64,000 nucleotides of DNA from Muraenolepis orangiensis (GCA_027704905.1 CM051006.1:2160376-2224375), one strand, 5' to 3'. Positions 38,096 through 51,629 are shown, counted from the stretch's first letter. The notes: generated from the sequence alone by a model not told the origin. A program made the numbers and translations.

Positions 38096-38178
38096 GACTG
38101 GTCACCAGAGGCTTGAGTGGTCACCAGAGGGTTGTCTGGTGACCAGAAGGTTGTCTGGTCACCAGAGGGTTTGACGGT
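38096..38178. repeat. 19-bp minisatellite (TGGTCACCAGAGGGTTGTC)
   Basis: Four copies of TGGTCACCAGAGGGTTGTC with small changes (one TGGTGACCAGAAGG). Confidence 0.9.
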
Positions 38179-38312
38179 GACTCAGTTCCCCCCTGCAGCT
38201 CAGGGTTCTGGTCTCCCCCTCTGCCATGAAGCCCTGCAGCCTCTGTCTCCACCACCTGGCTCACTCATACATCCAAATCAAATACATTTGAATAACAAAC
38301 TTGCTACTAGTT

Positions 38313-38400
38313 GGGGTGGCAGTATAGCTCAGATAGAGTGGTTGCCTCACAACTGGAAGGTTGCTGGTTCGATTCTTGGCTCCTGCTAGCAAAACGGGTC
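38313..38400 (+). mobile_element. tRNA-derived SINE, 5' part only
   Basis: GGGGTGGCAGTATAGCTCAG (A box) and GAAGGTTGCTGGTTCGATTC (B box at 38366-38376), then CTCCTGCTAGCAAAA as in the other SINE copies. Similarity stops at about 38395; the body and tail are missing. Confidence 0.8.
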
Positions 38401-38792
38401 TGGCACTGCAAAATTGTCAAAATGGTGTATGGTTTTAGTTTGGTCACCTAAAGTAGAGAATAAAGTTTTTATTTTATGCTTGGAAACACATTCAGAATGA
38501 TAGAGACATAACTCGGGGATTAAGGAGAAGAAGAAAAAAATGATTTCAATGCCAAGTTGCATCTTTAGGTTTGACAACTTAAAAAAGGGGTTCTCTCCCT
38601 CTTAAAATTCAGAAAAAGCTTCAGTAAACTTTGCAGGTATGTCGACATGTCTTTTTCCCAGGAGAGATTTCAGAGGGTTTCATTGCTCTGCTTGTTCCGC
38701 GCCTTTCTGCTTCCACCTCACATTTTACAACGTGACACCGCTTTGTAAAGTTATCTTCTCACACTCAAACACGGCTGATCTCAAGAACCTTC
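38401..38792. other. No gene seen
   Basis: AT-rich unique-looking sequence. Confidence 0.5.
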
Positions 38793-39577
38793 CGTGAGAT
38801 CAGCGTTACGACGCAGGGAGCAGACATCGTGAGATCAGCGTTACGACGCAGGGAGCAGACATGGTGAGATCAGCGTTAACGACGCAGGGAGCAGACATGG
38901 TGAGATCAGCGTTAACGACGCAGGGAGCAGACATGGTGAGATCAGCGTTAACGACGCAGGGAGCAGACATCGTGAGATCAGCGTTAACGACGCAGGGAGC
39001 AGACATCGTGAGATCAGCGTTACGACGCAGGGAGCAGACATCGTGTGATCAGTGTTACGACGCAGGGAGCAGACATGGTGAGATCAGCGTTAACGACGCA
39101 GGGAGCAGACATCGTGAGATCAGTGTTACGACGCAGGGAGCAGACATGGTGTGATCAGTGTTACGACGCAGGGAGCAGACATGGTGAGATCAGCGTTACG
39201 ACGCAGGGAGCAGACATCGTGAGATCAGCGTTACGACGCAGGGAGCAGACATCGTGAGATCAGCGTTAACGACGCAGGGAGCAGACATTGTGAGATCAGC
39301 GTTAACGACGCAGGGAGCAGACATCGTGAGATCAGCGTTAACGACGCAGGGAGCAGACATCGTGAGATCAGCGTTAACGACGCAGGGAGCAGACATCGTG
39401 AGATCAGCGTTAACACCGCAGGGAGCAGACATCGTGAGATCAGCGTTAACGACGCAGGGAGCAGACATCGTGAGATCAGCGTTAACGACGCAGGGAGCAG
39501 ACATCGTGAGATCAGCGTTAACGACGCAGGGAGCAGACATCGTGAGATCAGCGTTAACGACGCAGGGAGCAGACATG
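38793..39577. repeat. 35/36-bp minisatellite, ~22 copies
   Basis: Units GTGAGATCAGCGTTAACGAC + GCAGGGAGCAGACATC, with a 35-bp variant (GTTACGACG). The left half mixes 35- and 36-bp units, ATGG/ATCG endings and GTGTGATCAGT variants. The right half (about 39260-39577) is nine almost identical 36-bp units. The 36-bp units read as a 12-residue repeat on either strand, a by-product of the period. Confidence 0.96.
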
Positions 39578-39639
39578 GTGATGAACGCTGGAGTACAGTA
39601 CTCATCGTCTTCGTAGCCCCTTGTAGTTAGGCCCGAATG

Positions 39640-39965
39640 TGTTACGCCCCAACGAGACCGACGAGCCAAATGTGCCAAAGAACTCAGAGAGACACGGACA
39701 CTCAAAACAACGGACAAAAGGTCTTTACTGAAAAATCTCCAACATCAAAAAAACAAACTAGGCAGGGCTGGACTGGTTACATGGCGCGACATGGTCAGAG
39801 CTGGAAAACGCAGTCTCTCGTGATTGTGGTTCTCAATATCCAAGCGCCCGACGTCGGTCCTCGGCAGCCTAAAGAAGGGTAGATCCCAGGTGTTTATTAG
39901 CATCAGTAGGCCTGATTATGATGGGCAACACCTGGGATCGATAAGAGCGTGGGGGGGCACAACAG
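39640..39965 (-). mobile_element. LTR-like dispersed repeat, minus strand
   Basis: The + strand starts TGTTACGCCCCAACGAGACC; on the minus strand it therefore ends GGGGCGTAACA, a gypsy-type LTR terminus (compare GTAACA at 46623-46628). The part from about 39785 to 39965 is homologous in reverse to 10585-10795. The other terminus was not located; candidates extend to about 40143. Confidence 0.55.
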
Positions 39966-41824
39966 AATGGCCACGTATCAAGGGTTGTAATTATACCCGT
40001 GTCATGTACTGACCATTCCCATTTTATATGCTGATATATCTTGTCATGTACGAAGAAGGCAGCCAAAGGACAGGCAGGTAGGCCGCTTGACAAACACACA
40101 GGACGATAGACTGACTGAAGTGGTTCTTTAGACAATGCAGTAACGTCACAGCCTCTTCTGTTATTTCACCTCACAGTCTGTATCTCCGCGATGGCCCATT
40201 TAATCTCACGCTTTACGGGTGAAATCGATGATCCGGCTCAGGGGATTTCATTCCAAGAGAACCGGTGTCTGGATAGATTGCAGTTTTGGTTCTGTTTTTG
40301 TTCTGTTTTTGTGTTGATTAAAACAATCTGACGTCTGTTAAAGAAGCAATATTGGTTGATTAGAAAAGCAGTTCCACCTTCTTACTAAATCTGTCTAAAG
40401 ACAGTGATTCCACAACATTCCTAAAGCAAACCCAATTGACAAAATGTTCTATAAGCCTACAAAGGATATGTTGTACAAAGACAGGATTCAAAACCGATTA
40501 GGCTACAAAATGCTACCCTATCAGTGCTAAAGATAATTTCAACAAAACAAACAAACCTGTAATCCAAAATCCAATAGAGACACAAGACAAACCCGCCTAG
40601 CTGGTTAAAATAGTTAATATAATGACTGAAACTACAATAAGCATCATTGAAGCTGCTAAAGTGTTTCCTCCATGTGTCAAAGCCGTCAGCAGCCATTTTG
40701 AAGGCTGTGCTATCTTTCTGTAATCCCTCTGCGTGGAGATGCCTTCTTTATTCCTTTCTTTCCCCGCCTCCTGGTTGACATCTTATCAGCTCCGGCTCGT
40801 ATGGACGGCTCCCTCCCATCTTATCGGTCGCCGATCTCTACTGAGGGAATATGAGCTTAGAACGTACGTAATATAAATATATGGAGGTCAAACGCAGGTC
40901 AAGGCTCAGAATCCCAGCGCTTATGTTTAGCGAGGGAAAGATGAATGAATAAGGAGCGTCTCGTGTGGCCAGTCGGACGTTGCCTCCCGCTTGTTGTTCA
41001 TATTCTAATAGCGGCACGCTGATGAGGATTTCAATGAAAGCTCTGGGGTCTTCATTAAACTACAGGTCTGTTTCTTTGTTGTCTGTTGTTTTTTGCAAAC
41101 AATGTCAACAAATGCATTCCCAAAATGAATACGTTCCAGTCGGAGTCAAGGTTGCACAACATACATTTGAATTAGCATAGTAAACACCTTTTTGCGTATG
41201 TGTATACACCGCTTCAAAAGGGGGTTTTCAACTCGCCTCGGCTGCCAGGAATCAAATGTGAATGATAAAACACAAAGGCACAAAACCTTCAACAACTTTC
41301 CTGTCTCGGTCTATGTCTTTGGAGTTATATATCAAATAATTAGCATCAGTCAACATTGAGGCCATTGCATAACAGACTGAGTTTGCCAACTCTATAAAGT
41401 GGCTGGATGCCAGGGTTTCCCAAGCCGTGGGTCAGGTCCCTAAATGGGCTCAGCTGAAATGCTTCTGGGGTCGCAGGACACTGCTGAGTAAGACACATCT
41501 ATTAAATGGTGCATTATTTTATTGACAAATAAATATTTGATGAGTTTGAAAGGTCACATACAGAAAGATCCACCCCTAATGATCCGTTACCACCTGCCAT
41601 CTGTTTATGTTCACTCAAGTTGGCTCTGTGAGAAGTTGAAATCCTGTGAGGTCACGGCCAACACAAAGCCCGTCCACCGCAGGGGAAGCCATGCCCTCAA
41701 ACATGATGTCAGACATGATATCATTACATCAGTTTTAGAACCCAAGATACGGCAGTGCAATTCATCATTTAACAGGTGCTCTGTACATACAGTATGACGC
41801 ATGTATATTCACTTACATACGTAG

Positions 41825-41826
<2 letters not shown>
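39966..41826. other. No gene seen, 1.9 kb
   Basis: Largest tract without tandem repeats in the centre of the window. Open frames (e.g. 40457-40696 minus, 41522-41797 plus) lack recognisable domains or splice-consistent context. Confidence 0.5.

Positions 41827-41883
<57 letters not shown>
41827..41883. repeat. (CA)n microsatellite
   Basis: Perfect CA tract of about 28 units. Confidence 0.97.
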
Positions 41884-41885
<2 letters not shown>

Positions 41886-41929
41886 ACATGAGTGAGAGGC
41901 CAAGAGCGATACAGAGATTGAATAAAACG

Positions 41930-42339
<410 letters not shown>

Positions 42340-42645
42340 TATATAACATAACATAGTATCGTTACACTACACCATATAGATGATGTTATCATAGTATCGT
42401 TACACTACACCATATAGATGATGTTATCATAGTATCGTTACACTACACCATATAGATGATGTTATCATAGTATCGTTACACTACACCATATAGATGATGT
42501 TATCAAAGTATCGTTACACTATACCATATAGATGATGTTATCATAGTATCGTTACACTACACCATATAGATGATATTATCATAGTATCGTTACACTACAC
42601 CATATAGATGATGTTATCATAGTATCGTTACACTACACCATACAG
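42340..42645. repeat. 38-bp minisatellite, ~7.5 copies
   Basis: Units CATAGTATCGTTACACTACA + CCATATAGATGATGTTAT, with one ATATTAT and one AAAGTATCG variant. Confidence 0.95.
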
Positions 42646-42834
42646 ATAAATGTAACTACATTTGATTGATTTTATTTAGAAATAGATAAATAAAACCCCA
42701 TAAATGGCAAGATGTGATGTATGCAGTTTATATGTATGAAGTATATTAAATGATCAAGCATAATTGACCTACATTTGATTGAATGATTTGTATTACTGTT
42801 AATACACTAGAGGTGAGGTGATATACCTTAACTT

Positions 42835-42905
42835 TAGGGAGTGGCCCAACCTTTCGCATATTTTTCTGTATGTGGCCCTCAGTGAAAAAAGTTTGGACAC
42901 CCCTG
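42835..42905 (-). mobile_element. Terminal fragment of a hAT-like element
   Basis: On the minus strand it begins CAGGGGTGTCCAAACTTTTT and continues AGGGCCACATACAGAAAAAT, a terminus recurrent in fish hAT elements. Only about 70 bp remain before the gypsy element. Confidence 0.6.
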
Positions 42906-42929
42906 GATTAATACATTAAAATACATCAA

Positions 42930-43835
42930 AGAGTGTCACACTTGCCAGATGACTGGCAAGCCCAACCAGAAGATACCCGTGGCTCCTTTACAACCGGTTC
43001 CTGCTGTTAACACCCCCTTTGAACATCTGATTGTGGATTGTGTGGGCCCACTGCCCCCATCAAAAGCTGGGAACCGCTACCTTCTGACACACATCATGTG
43101 TCAGTCTAGTTATCCGTCGGCATACCCCCTTAGGTCTATTACCTCTCTGTCCTGAAGGTGCTCTCTAACTTTATGTCTGTCTTTGGGATTCCACGGGTGG
43201 GCCAGTCGGATCAAGGCACAAATGTTATGTCTAAGCAGTTTGCGAGTGCTTTGCGCTAACTTAAAGCAAGACATAATATCTCCAGTGAATACCATCCACA
43301 AAGCCAAGGGGCTCTTGAGAGGTTCCGCCAGACCCTAAAAGCACTCTTGAGGTCTTTCTGTGTCGAGCTGGCCGGTGACTGGGAGGAGGGTCTCCCCTGG
43401 ATACTGTTGGCTAATCATGAGGTGGCCCAAGAGAGCATTGGGTTTAGTCCCAATGAGCTTGTATTTGGTCATGCAGGGGCCTACGGTGGTACTGGCTGAT
43501 GAATGGAGCACAAGGCAGCTTCCTGATAGCGTGCTGGACTACGTGAGTGGTTTCAGGTATGGCCTCTACCAAGGCCGTGCCACAGCACAAAGGCGCCAGC
43601 GAAATCACAGAGTAAGATTCAGCGCCGGTTCGATAGCAAGGCTGCGGCTCGGTGTTTTGAGGTTGGGGAGCCTTGGTGCCCATCATCAGCAGTCTGTTCC
43701 AGGCACGTTTTGCTGGGCCGTATACTGTGGTAAAACGTCTCTCCAACCCCAACTACCTAATCAGCACCCCTGAACGCAAGAAAAAAGTTTGTCACATTAA
43801 TCTGTTAAAACCTTATTTCTCTCCTCTAGCGGTGG
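42930..43835 (+). pseudogene. Integrase of the Gmr1-like gypsy element
   Basis: Begins in the zinc-binding CHTCQ segment. The catalytic triad is readable: D at 43036-43038 (VDCVGPLP), D at 43209-43211 (QSDQGTN) and E at 43317-43319 (QSQGALERF), giving 35 residues between the last two. The GPY/F module follows (ARFAGPYTVVKRLSNPNYLI at about 43700-43760), then CHINLLKPYFSPL. A frameshift near 43150, a stop between the second D and E (TAA at about 43256) and a frame change near 43480-43650 inactivate it. The enzyme would join element DNA to the chromosome. Confidence 0.85.
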
Positions 43836-43939
43836 GTTACTCCACCCATGTGCCTGTCTGCTCTGGGCTCTCCAGCGGGATGTCTAGCGGAGGGAGGAAA
43901 TAATGGCTACCATAATGTTGATGTGACTGTGCCATCTGG

Positions 43940-44523
43940 TGAGGTGACGGAGGGACGCCTATGGAACTCTGAGACGCAGGCTGAGCTACCAAAACATTTG
44001 TCACATCTGTCAGACGGGGAAAGAGCTGATATTGTTGAGTTGTTTCACGCTTTCCTCTCTCTGTTTCCAGATGTGCCCAGTCGTACAACTGTCATAGAAC
44101 ATGATATCAATGTAGCCTCGGCCCAGCCGATAAAGCAGCATGCCTACAGGCTTAACCCAAAGAAGAGGTCTATCTGCAGACAAGAGGTGGATTATCTTTT
44201 AAAACATGATTGAGCTAAACCCAGTTTTAGTGGCTGGAGCTCTCCCTGCCTGTTAGGGGACGGGATGGGACCTATCGCTTCTGTACGGATTACCACAGAC
44301 TAAACTCAGTCACAAGACCTGACTGCTACTCACTTCCCCGCATAGTTGATTGTGTTAATCGCATTGGAGCAATCTGCGTTTGTGAGCCCTGATAACTTCC
44401 TGCACTATAATTACGTCAAGCCGCTTGAGGCGGACCTGGAGCATGCGCTGGTGTTTAGTTCTACATGGGTGCAGCATATCACTGGGATCAGGGAGCTTTT
44501 TCAACGACTTGCCGTAGTGAATT
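43940..44523 (+). pseudogene. Reverse transcriptase fragment of the gypsy element
   Basis: The frame 43848-44213 contains ELPKHLSHLSDGERADIVEL, LFPDVPSRTTVIEHDIN and QHAYRLNPKKR (RT N-terminal region). After a frame change come YRFCTDYHRLNSVTRPDCYS and LPRIVDCVNRIGA (about 44273-44370). The next readable part is SAFVSPDNFLHY, then SSTWVQHITGIRELFQRL (44455-44510). The palm segment with motif A and the YLDD box is deleted. It lies directly downstream of the integrase, which defines the unusual domain order. Confidence 0.82.
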
Positions 44524-44763
44524 TACATTTACATTTACATTTAGGACATTTGGCAGACGCTTTTATCCAAAGCGACTTACAAGGAGTACATTAGTTGAAG
44601 CAGACAATAGCATAACACTGAGGTACGCAAACATCAAAATAGAGCAGTTCACAAGCATTCATATTAACAAGATGAATAACACAATTTGGTACTGCTAGGT
44701 CACCTGCTTAAGTAGCTGTGATAAGAGCGGGTTATCAACATTAAGGATATACAGCCTGTTTGG
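44524..44763 (+). mobile_element. Dispersed teleost repeat inserted in RT
   Basis: Starts TTTACATTTACATTTACATT and GGACATTTGGCAGACGCTTT, followed by TATCCAAAGCGACTTACAAG: a sequence core repeated throughout fish genomes, with partial copies in this window at 10824, 27725, 33530 and 46850. It interrupts RT between RELFQRLAVVNL and GKATVTYLGKVV. Its class is not known to me with confidence. Confidence 0.75.
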
Positions 44764-45660
44764 CAAGGCAACGGTTACTTACCTAGGTAAGGTGGTGGGC
44801 CAGGGTCATTGGTAGTTTTGCCCAAAGTCGGTGTGAGTTGCGGTGGGTTCTTGGTACAGTTGGTTATTACAGGGGGTTTTGTCAGAATTCTGCATCAGTC
44901 GTAACACCTCTGACAAACCTCCTGAGTAACAAAGTCCCATTCTTGTGGACTGAGGTCTCACAACAGGCCTTTGAGTCTGCTAAGGCCCTGCTGTCTACCG
45001 CTCCAATCTTGGCCATGCCAAGTTTTAAGGAGCCTTTTCAGTTGGCTGTGGACGCCAGTGATTGTGGGGCGGCTGCGTCTTTCTCCAGCTAGGTCGAGAT
45101 GGTGTGGAACATCCGGTGTGCTATTTCTGTAGGAAATTCAACAAGCACCAGAGGGTTTATTCCACCATCGAGAAGGAGGCCCTTGCACTCATCCTAGCGG
45201 TACAGTATTTTGAAATCTACTTGAGTTCTGCTCCAAGTCCTATCACGGTCTACACCGACCACAATCCGCTGGTGTTCATAGACCGGATGCGGAATTCTAG
45301 CCAGCGCATTATGCGGTGGAGTCCTCCAGCCCTATCCTCTTAATATAAAACACATGGGGCGGCAGTCTAGCTCAGGAGGTAGAGCGGTCGCCTCACAACC
45401 GGAAGGTTGCTGGTTCGATCCCCGGCTCCTCCTAGCAAAAACTGTCGAGGTGTCCTTGAGGAAGACCCTAACCCTAACTGCTCCCCGGGCGCTGTATGAA
45501 TAGCTGCCCACTGCTCCTAATACTAGGATGGGTTAAATGCAGAGAACACGTTTCACTGTATGTCTTCATGTATGTGACCAATAAAGAGGATTCAATCCTC
45601 ACGATTTGTTGTTTGTGTTGTTGTTACATGAAGGGCGAGAATATAGTGGCTGATGCTCTC
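44764..45660 (+). pseudogene. RNase H domain and tether of the gypsy element
   Basis: The frame 44838-45092 carries the connection (GYYRGFCQNSASVVTPLTNL, FLWTEVSQQAFESAKALL) and the first RNase H Asp in LAVDASD (45051-45053). A frameshift near 45075 moves it to 45062-45343 with CYFCRKFNKHQRVYSTIEKE (catalytic Glu, 45170-45172) and VYTDHNPLVF (Asp, 45257-45259). After the SINE the frame resumes with KGENIVADALS (about 45630-45660), then a CT expansion. RNase H would degrade the RNA of the RNA-DNA hybrid. Catalytic residues survive but the frame does not. Confidence 0.83.
45357..45625 (+). mobile_element. tRNA-derived SINE inserted in the gypsy element
   Basis: A box TAGCTCAGGAGGTAGAGCGG (about 45368-45387) and B box GGTTCGATCC (45412-45421). 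The body matches the SINE at 30836-31100. It ends with the AGGATTCAATCCT hairpin and ATTTGTTGTTTGT tail. A short direct duplication ACATG flanks it (45352-45356 and 45626-45630), and removing one copy with the SINE closes the RNase H tether frame. Confidence 0.93.
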
Positions 45661-45767
45661 TCTCTCTCTCTCTCTCTTAAGGACAATTGTTGGTTATGTG
45701 CTCTGCCCTGTCTTTTGTTTCTCCGGTCCTCGGTACCTGTTTTTAGCTTTCCTGTGGGAACCCTCTT

Positions 45768-45778
45768 GGGGAGGGAAG
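45768..45778 (+). other. Polypurine tract of gypsy element
   Basis: GGGGAGGGAAG immediately precedes the LTR start TGTTACA: the primer site for plus-strand DNA synthesis in LTR retrotransposons. Confidence 0.85.
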
Positions 45779-46628
45779 TGTTACACCCCCCCTGTCTCCC
45801 CTTGCAGCTGAAGAACTGGCTGACGCTGCAAAGATTGGCAGGGATTTGTGATTGTCTACACCTGGCGCCGGTGTAGGCATAAAGGCGACCTGTGCGTGTT
45901 GATCGGGGGCTTGCTAGAGCTCCACCCACTTTCGATACGCGCATGCTCACAACACACCCACACGCTGGATACTCACCTGTTTACGCCAGGCGCGCGTTTC
46001 ATGCGTTTACCCCAGTGGCGAACCGTGTCTATCAAAACTGGACCTTCTGTAGACCAGGTGTTCCCAAACTTTTCAGCCCGCGACCCCCAAAATAACAGTG
46101 CTGTAGACTGGCGACCCCCCCACTATCACCGTCCGACGGGGTGGGGGGGGAAATCACGATCACGAACATTGTGTGTGGCTTTTTTTCAATGATGATAATA
46201 ATCGTGAATCTGTGGGAATCAGAATTACTTTATTTGTCACTCACCTAGAAAAATATCTGATTGGTTGCATTGTTTTTCCAACACAAAACCACTCAAATGC
46301 GTCGTGCATGGACCGAGAAAGACAAACAAATCAACGTAACTGTAATATAACAGATAACAACACAGATACCATTGTCATTTATTCATTTTATTTAAATTTG
46401 ATTAAATTGTATTACATTTTATTAATACAATTAATTCAATTTTTTTTGTTTCATCTGAGAGTTCCAGGGTCTTCTCTGAATACCTTGTAGGCCCTGACGC
46501 TTCACCACTGGTTTTCCCCTTACCCCTTATTTATCGTACGATCCTGTTGTTGCCTTATGTTAAATAAACAATCCTTATTTAACCTGGTTGCCCTGTTTAT
46601 GTTGCGGTCCCACGAGCCGGCCGTAACA
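45779..46628 (+). mobile_element. 3' LTR of gypsy element, split by a hAT
   Basis: Begins TGTTACACCCC and ends GGCCGTAACA: 6-bp inverted termini TGTTAC/GTAACA. Without the hAT insertion (46013-46510) and its duplication it is about 344 bp. An AATAAA polyadenylation signal lies at about 46563. The matching 5' LTR is not in the window. Confidence 0.85.
46013..46510. mobile_element. hAT-like element inside the LTR
   Basis: Starts CAGTGGCGAA, ends TTCACCACTG. Flanked by GTTTACCC (46005-46012) and GTTTTCCC (46511-46518), an 8-bp duplication with one substitution. Its right part is closely similar to 25900-26192. Shorter than that copy (498 versus 696 bp). No transposase. Confidence 0.88.
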
Positions 46629-47335
46629 TAAGCGCTAGCTAGCGGGATGAGGGAACTGAATTAGGCATTCATTCCCCAATCACCCGGCCAGTGCTTAGAA
46701 CCAACCATTTCAAACCCCTCCTCCAAGACACAGTGGTGGACCTGGATAACAGGGGCATAGTCAGGGCTATATTTAGGGTTTGAGGCATATAAAGGAACTA
46801 GATGCACCTGACCTGCTCCTTAATGACATGGCTCTAAATGCTTTGGATGGAATGGTCTGCTAAATAACTGAGATTGTAAAATAAATAAATTCTTGTGTTT
46901 CAACCCGGTAGTTCCTAGTGGGAATGGAACCTCTAACCCTGGCAGCCTGAGGGCCTTGCTCTATCAAACCAACACTGAGCCATTAAGGTTTATAGAGGTT
47001 TCTTTCTTTCTTTCTGCTCTCTTCCCGCTGAGAAACAGCCAAGCAGTGATAGCGTTTGGTGTCTAATGATGTTTATTAAAATGTGCATCATGTCACACCA
47101 TCATAAATCCATTATATGTTAAATGGTTGCTGATCTACAGGTAATAAAACAGCATTCAGCACAAGAGAATCTCTGCGCTAACAGACTCCATTAGCATGTT
47201 GTGACAGACGGGATGCATGCGCCTGGCGCCCCACGTGCACTTTTACACGTGCACTCCCCTGAAATTCATTGTTCTTCTCCCTTGTATGAGGAGACTGACT
47301 GGTGGGGAGATAATTGGCTTGTTTTACCTCTTCTC
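46629..47335. other. No gene; possible tRNA-like remnant
   Basis: At 46905-46990 the minus strand shows TGGCTCAGTGTTGGTTTG and GAGGTTCCATTCCC, weakly like A and B boxes of a decayed SINE. Otherwise unique-looking. Confidence 0.35.
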
Positions 47336-48200
<865 letters not shown>

Positions 48201-48479
48201 ACATGTTCCACAGATTCTGGCTAATTGACTCAATTCTCGCTAGCTAAATATTTACTACTTTGCCGTAATGGATTTTAAATAAATCAATTACATGTCAACC
48301 CACAGCTGACTTTGTTGTGGAATGCAATTGAGTGCTTCTTAATGGAATAAAGTTACATATCAGGACATGAAGTCTGCTGACTGAAAGATGCAATGTTTTT
48401 TAAGGTTATGATGATTTAGACCTAATATTTGTGGCTATTTTTCGAGTAGATGATTTAATCAAAAGCCACTTACTATGAG

Positions 48480-48735
48480 TTCAAATACAGGCCTTGACTT
48501 GGCTTGGGAACAGGAGGGTCGCCGGTTCAAGTCCCCGAAACAGACCAAATACGGAGTGAGAGCAAGTTCACCTCCTGGGTACTGCCAGGGTTTCTTTGAG
48601 CAAGACACCAGACCCCTCCACTGCTCCCCGGGCGCTGTATATCCAATAGCTGCTCCTAATTCTAGGATGGGTTAAATGCAGAGAAACCCATTTCACTGTG
48701 TGGACATGTGACCAATGCAGAGGAGACAGGCAACG
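48480..48735 (+). mobile_element. Diverged tRNA-derived SINE
   Basis: B box GGTTCAAGTCC at 48524-48534. The body shares CCACTGCTCCCCGGGCGCTG, TAGGATGGGTTAAATGCAGA and GTGACCAATGCAGAGGA with the other SINE copies. The A-box region is degraded and the tail hairpin is lost. Confidence 0.8.
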
Positions 48736-48747
48736 AATGATGGATGA

Positions 48748-48791
48748 TGCACCCACCCACACACACACACACCCACACACACACCCACACA

Positions 48792-48835
<44 letters not shown>
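48748..48835. repeat. (CA)n microsatellite with CCC interruptions
   Basis: CACACCCACACACACCC in the left half, perfect CA in the right half. Confidence 0.95.
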
Positions 48836-50215
<1,380 letters not shown>

Positions 50216-50286
<71 letters not shown>

Positions 50287-50620
50287 TAATGTGTGTGTGT
50301 GTGTGTGTGTGAGTGTATGTTTGAATTGTGAATAGTAATTGTTTTGTGTGTTTGGGTGAGTGTCTTTGTATCTGTTAGTGTGTATGTGTCTTTCTGTGTG
50401 TGTAGGCGTGTGTGAGCGTATGTGTGTGAGCGTATGTGTGTGATCGGTGTTAGTGAGCTTGTGTGTGAGCTTGTGTGTGAGCTTGTGTGTGAGCTTGTGT
50501 GTGAGCTTGTGTGTGAGCTTGTGTGTGAGCTTGTGTGTGAGTGTGTGTGTGTGTGAGTGTGTGTGTTTGTGTGTGTGTGTGAGTGTGTGTGTGACTATCA
50601 GTGTGTGTGCGTGAGCGTGT

Positions 50621-50664
<44 letters not shown>
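50216..50664. repeat. Compound (TG)n region with 12-bp repeat
   Basis: TG tracts at 50216-50277 and 50290-50315, then TG-rich sequence including about seven copies of GAGCTTGTGTGT (50455-50540) and a final TG tract (50628-50664). Confidence 0.95.
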
Positions 50665-50666
<2 letters not shown>

Positions 50667-50971
50667 ATGGTGGGAGAACTGTCTCCCAGGTGTTAGAACC
50701 AGTGCCCACATCAGGATGAAAGGTGCTGTAGGTGGAGATGGGAGAGTCGTGAAGACAGAAACTGCTGGTGCTAGCGTACACTGTGGAGTAAAAATCTGAT
50801 GCAAAAAAAGTGATTTCCAGAGAATATCTTGTGTGTTTTTGTTATTAAATAATCCCCATTCTACCACCAGGAGTTAGCCCTTACAGGTCAGGGCAAAATT
50901 GTCACATGACTACCTTCTTGTGACATCACAAGTGAGTGTCCACCCAGATATATGATGGATAGATGAGCCTA
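50665..50971. other. No gene seen
   Basis: Unique-looking spacer. Confidence 0.5.
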
Positions 50972-51408
50972 CCAGTTGGTACGGTCCACTAGGTAGGCTG
51001 GTAGACATTTGGTACGGTCCACTAGGTAGGCTGGTAGACTGCTGGTACGCTCCACTAGGTAGGCTGGTAGACAGTTGGTACGGTCCACTAGGTAGGCTGG
51101 TAGACAGTTGGTACGGTCCACTAGGTAGGCTGGTAGACAGTTGGTATGGTCCACTAGGTAGGCTGGTAGACAGTTGGTATGGTCCACTAGGTAGGCTGGT
51201 AGACAGTTGGTACGGTCCACTAGGTAGGCTGGTAGACAGTTGGTACGTTCCACTAGGTAGGCTGGTAGACAGTTGGTACGGTCCACTAGGTAGGCTGGTA
51301 GACAGTTGGTACGGTCCACTAGGTAGGCTGGTAGACAGTTGGTACAGTCCACTAGGTAGGCTGGTAGACAGTTGTTACGGTCCACTAGGTAGGCTTGTAG
51401 ACTGCTGG
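50972..51408. repeat. 33-bp minisatellite, ~13 copies
   Basis: Units TTGGTACGGTCCACTAGGTA + GGCTGGTAGACAG, with point changes (TATGG, TACGC, TACGTTCC). The period of 33 keeps an 11-residue frame open on the minus strand (YLVDRTNCLPA), a by-product. Confidence 0.96.
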
Positions 51409-51539
51409 TCAAATAGGGGCCCTTTAAACAGCTTGAGGAACATGGGCAGCAGATGAGGATGAAGCACATCTGGACGGGTTCTCTGATTACCTGATCTCAT
51501 ATTCTATGTGTTCCATGTCTATTCCCTGGAGGGCGGTGC

Positions 51540-51582
51540 TGTGTGTGTGTGTGTGTGTGTGTATGTGTGTGTGTGTGTGTGT

Positions 51583-51628
<46 letters not shown>
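51540..51628. repeat. (TG)n microsatellite
   Basis: TG tract with TATG interruptions. Confidence 0.96.

Positions 51629-51629
<1 letters not shown>

Larger units (their letters stand above)
42906..46628 (+). mobile_element. Ty3/gypsy retrotransposon with IN before RT (Gmr1-like order), 5' truncated
   Basis: Order on the + strand: integrase zinc-binding end, integrase core, GPY/F module, RT, RNase H, polypurine tract GGGGAGGGAAG (45768-45778), 3' LTR (45779-46628). In ordinary Ty3/gypsy elements integrase follows RNase H. Here the RNase H and its VADALS tether run within about 110 bp into the polypurine tract, leaving no room for a downstream integrase. The 5' LTR, gag and protease are missing. 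Three later insertions lie inside: a dispersed repeat (44524-44763), a SINE (45357-45625) and a hAT (46013-46510). Confidence 0.87.

Noticed and set aside
38793..39577. CRISPR-like direct repeats of about 36 bp
   Set aside because: Units are contiguous with no unique spacers, in eukaryotic DNA; it is a minisatellite. The same holds for the arrays at 50972, 54289 and 31205.
45361..45430. Functional tRNA gene
   Set aside because: A and B boxes are present, but there is no closed acceptor stem, and the sequence continues into a SINE body shared with other copies.
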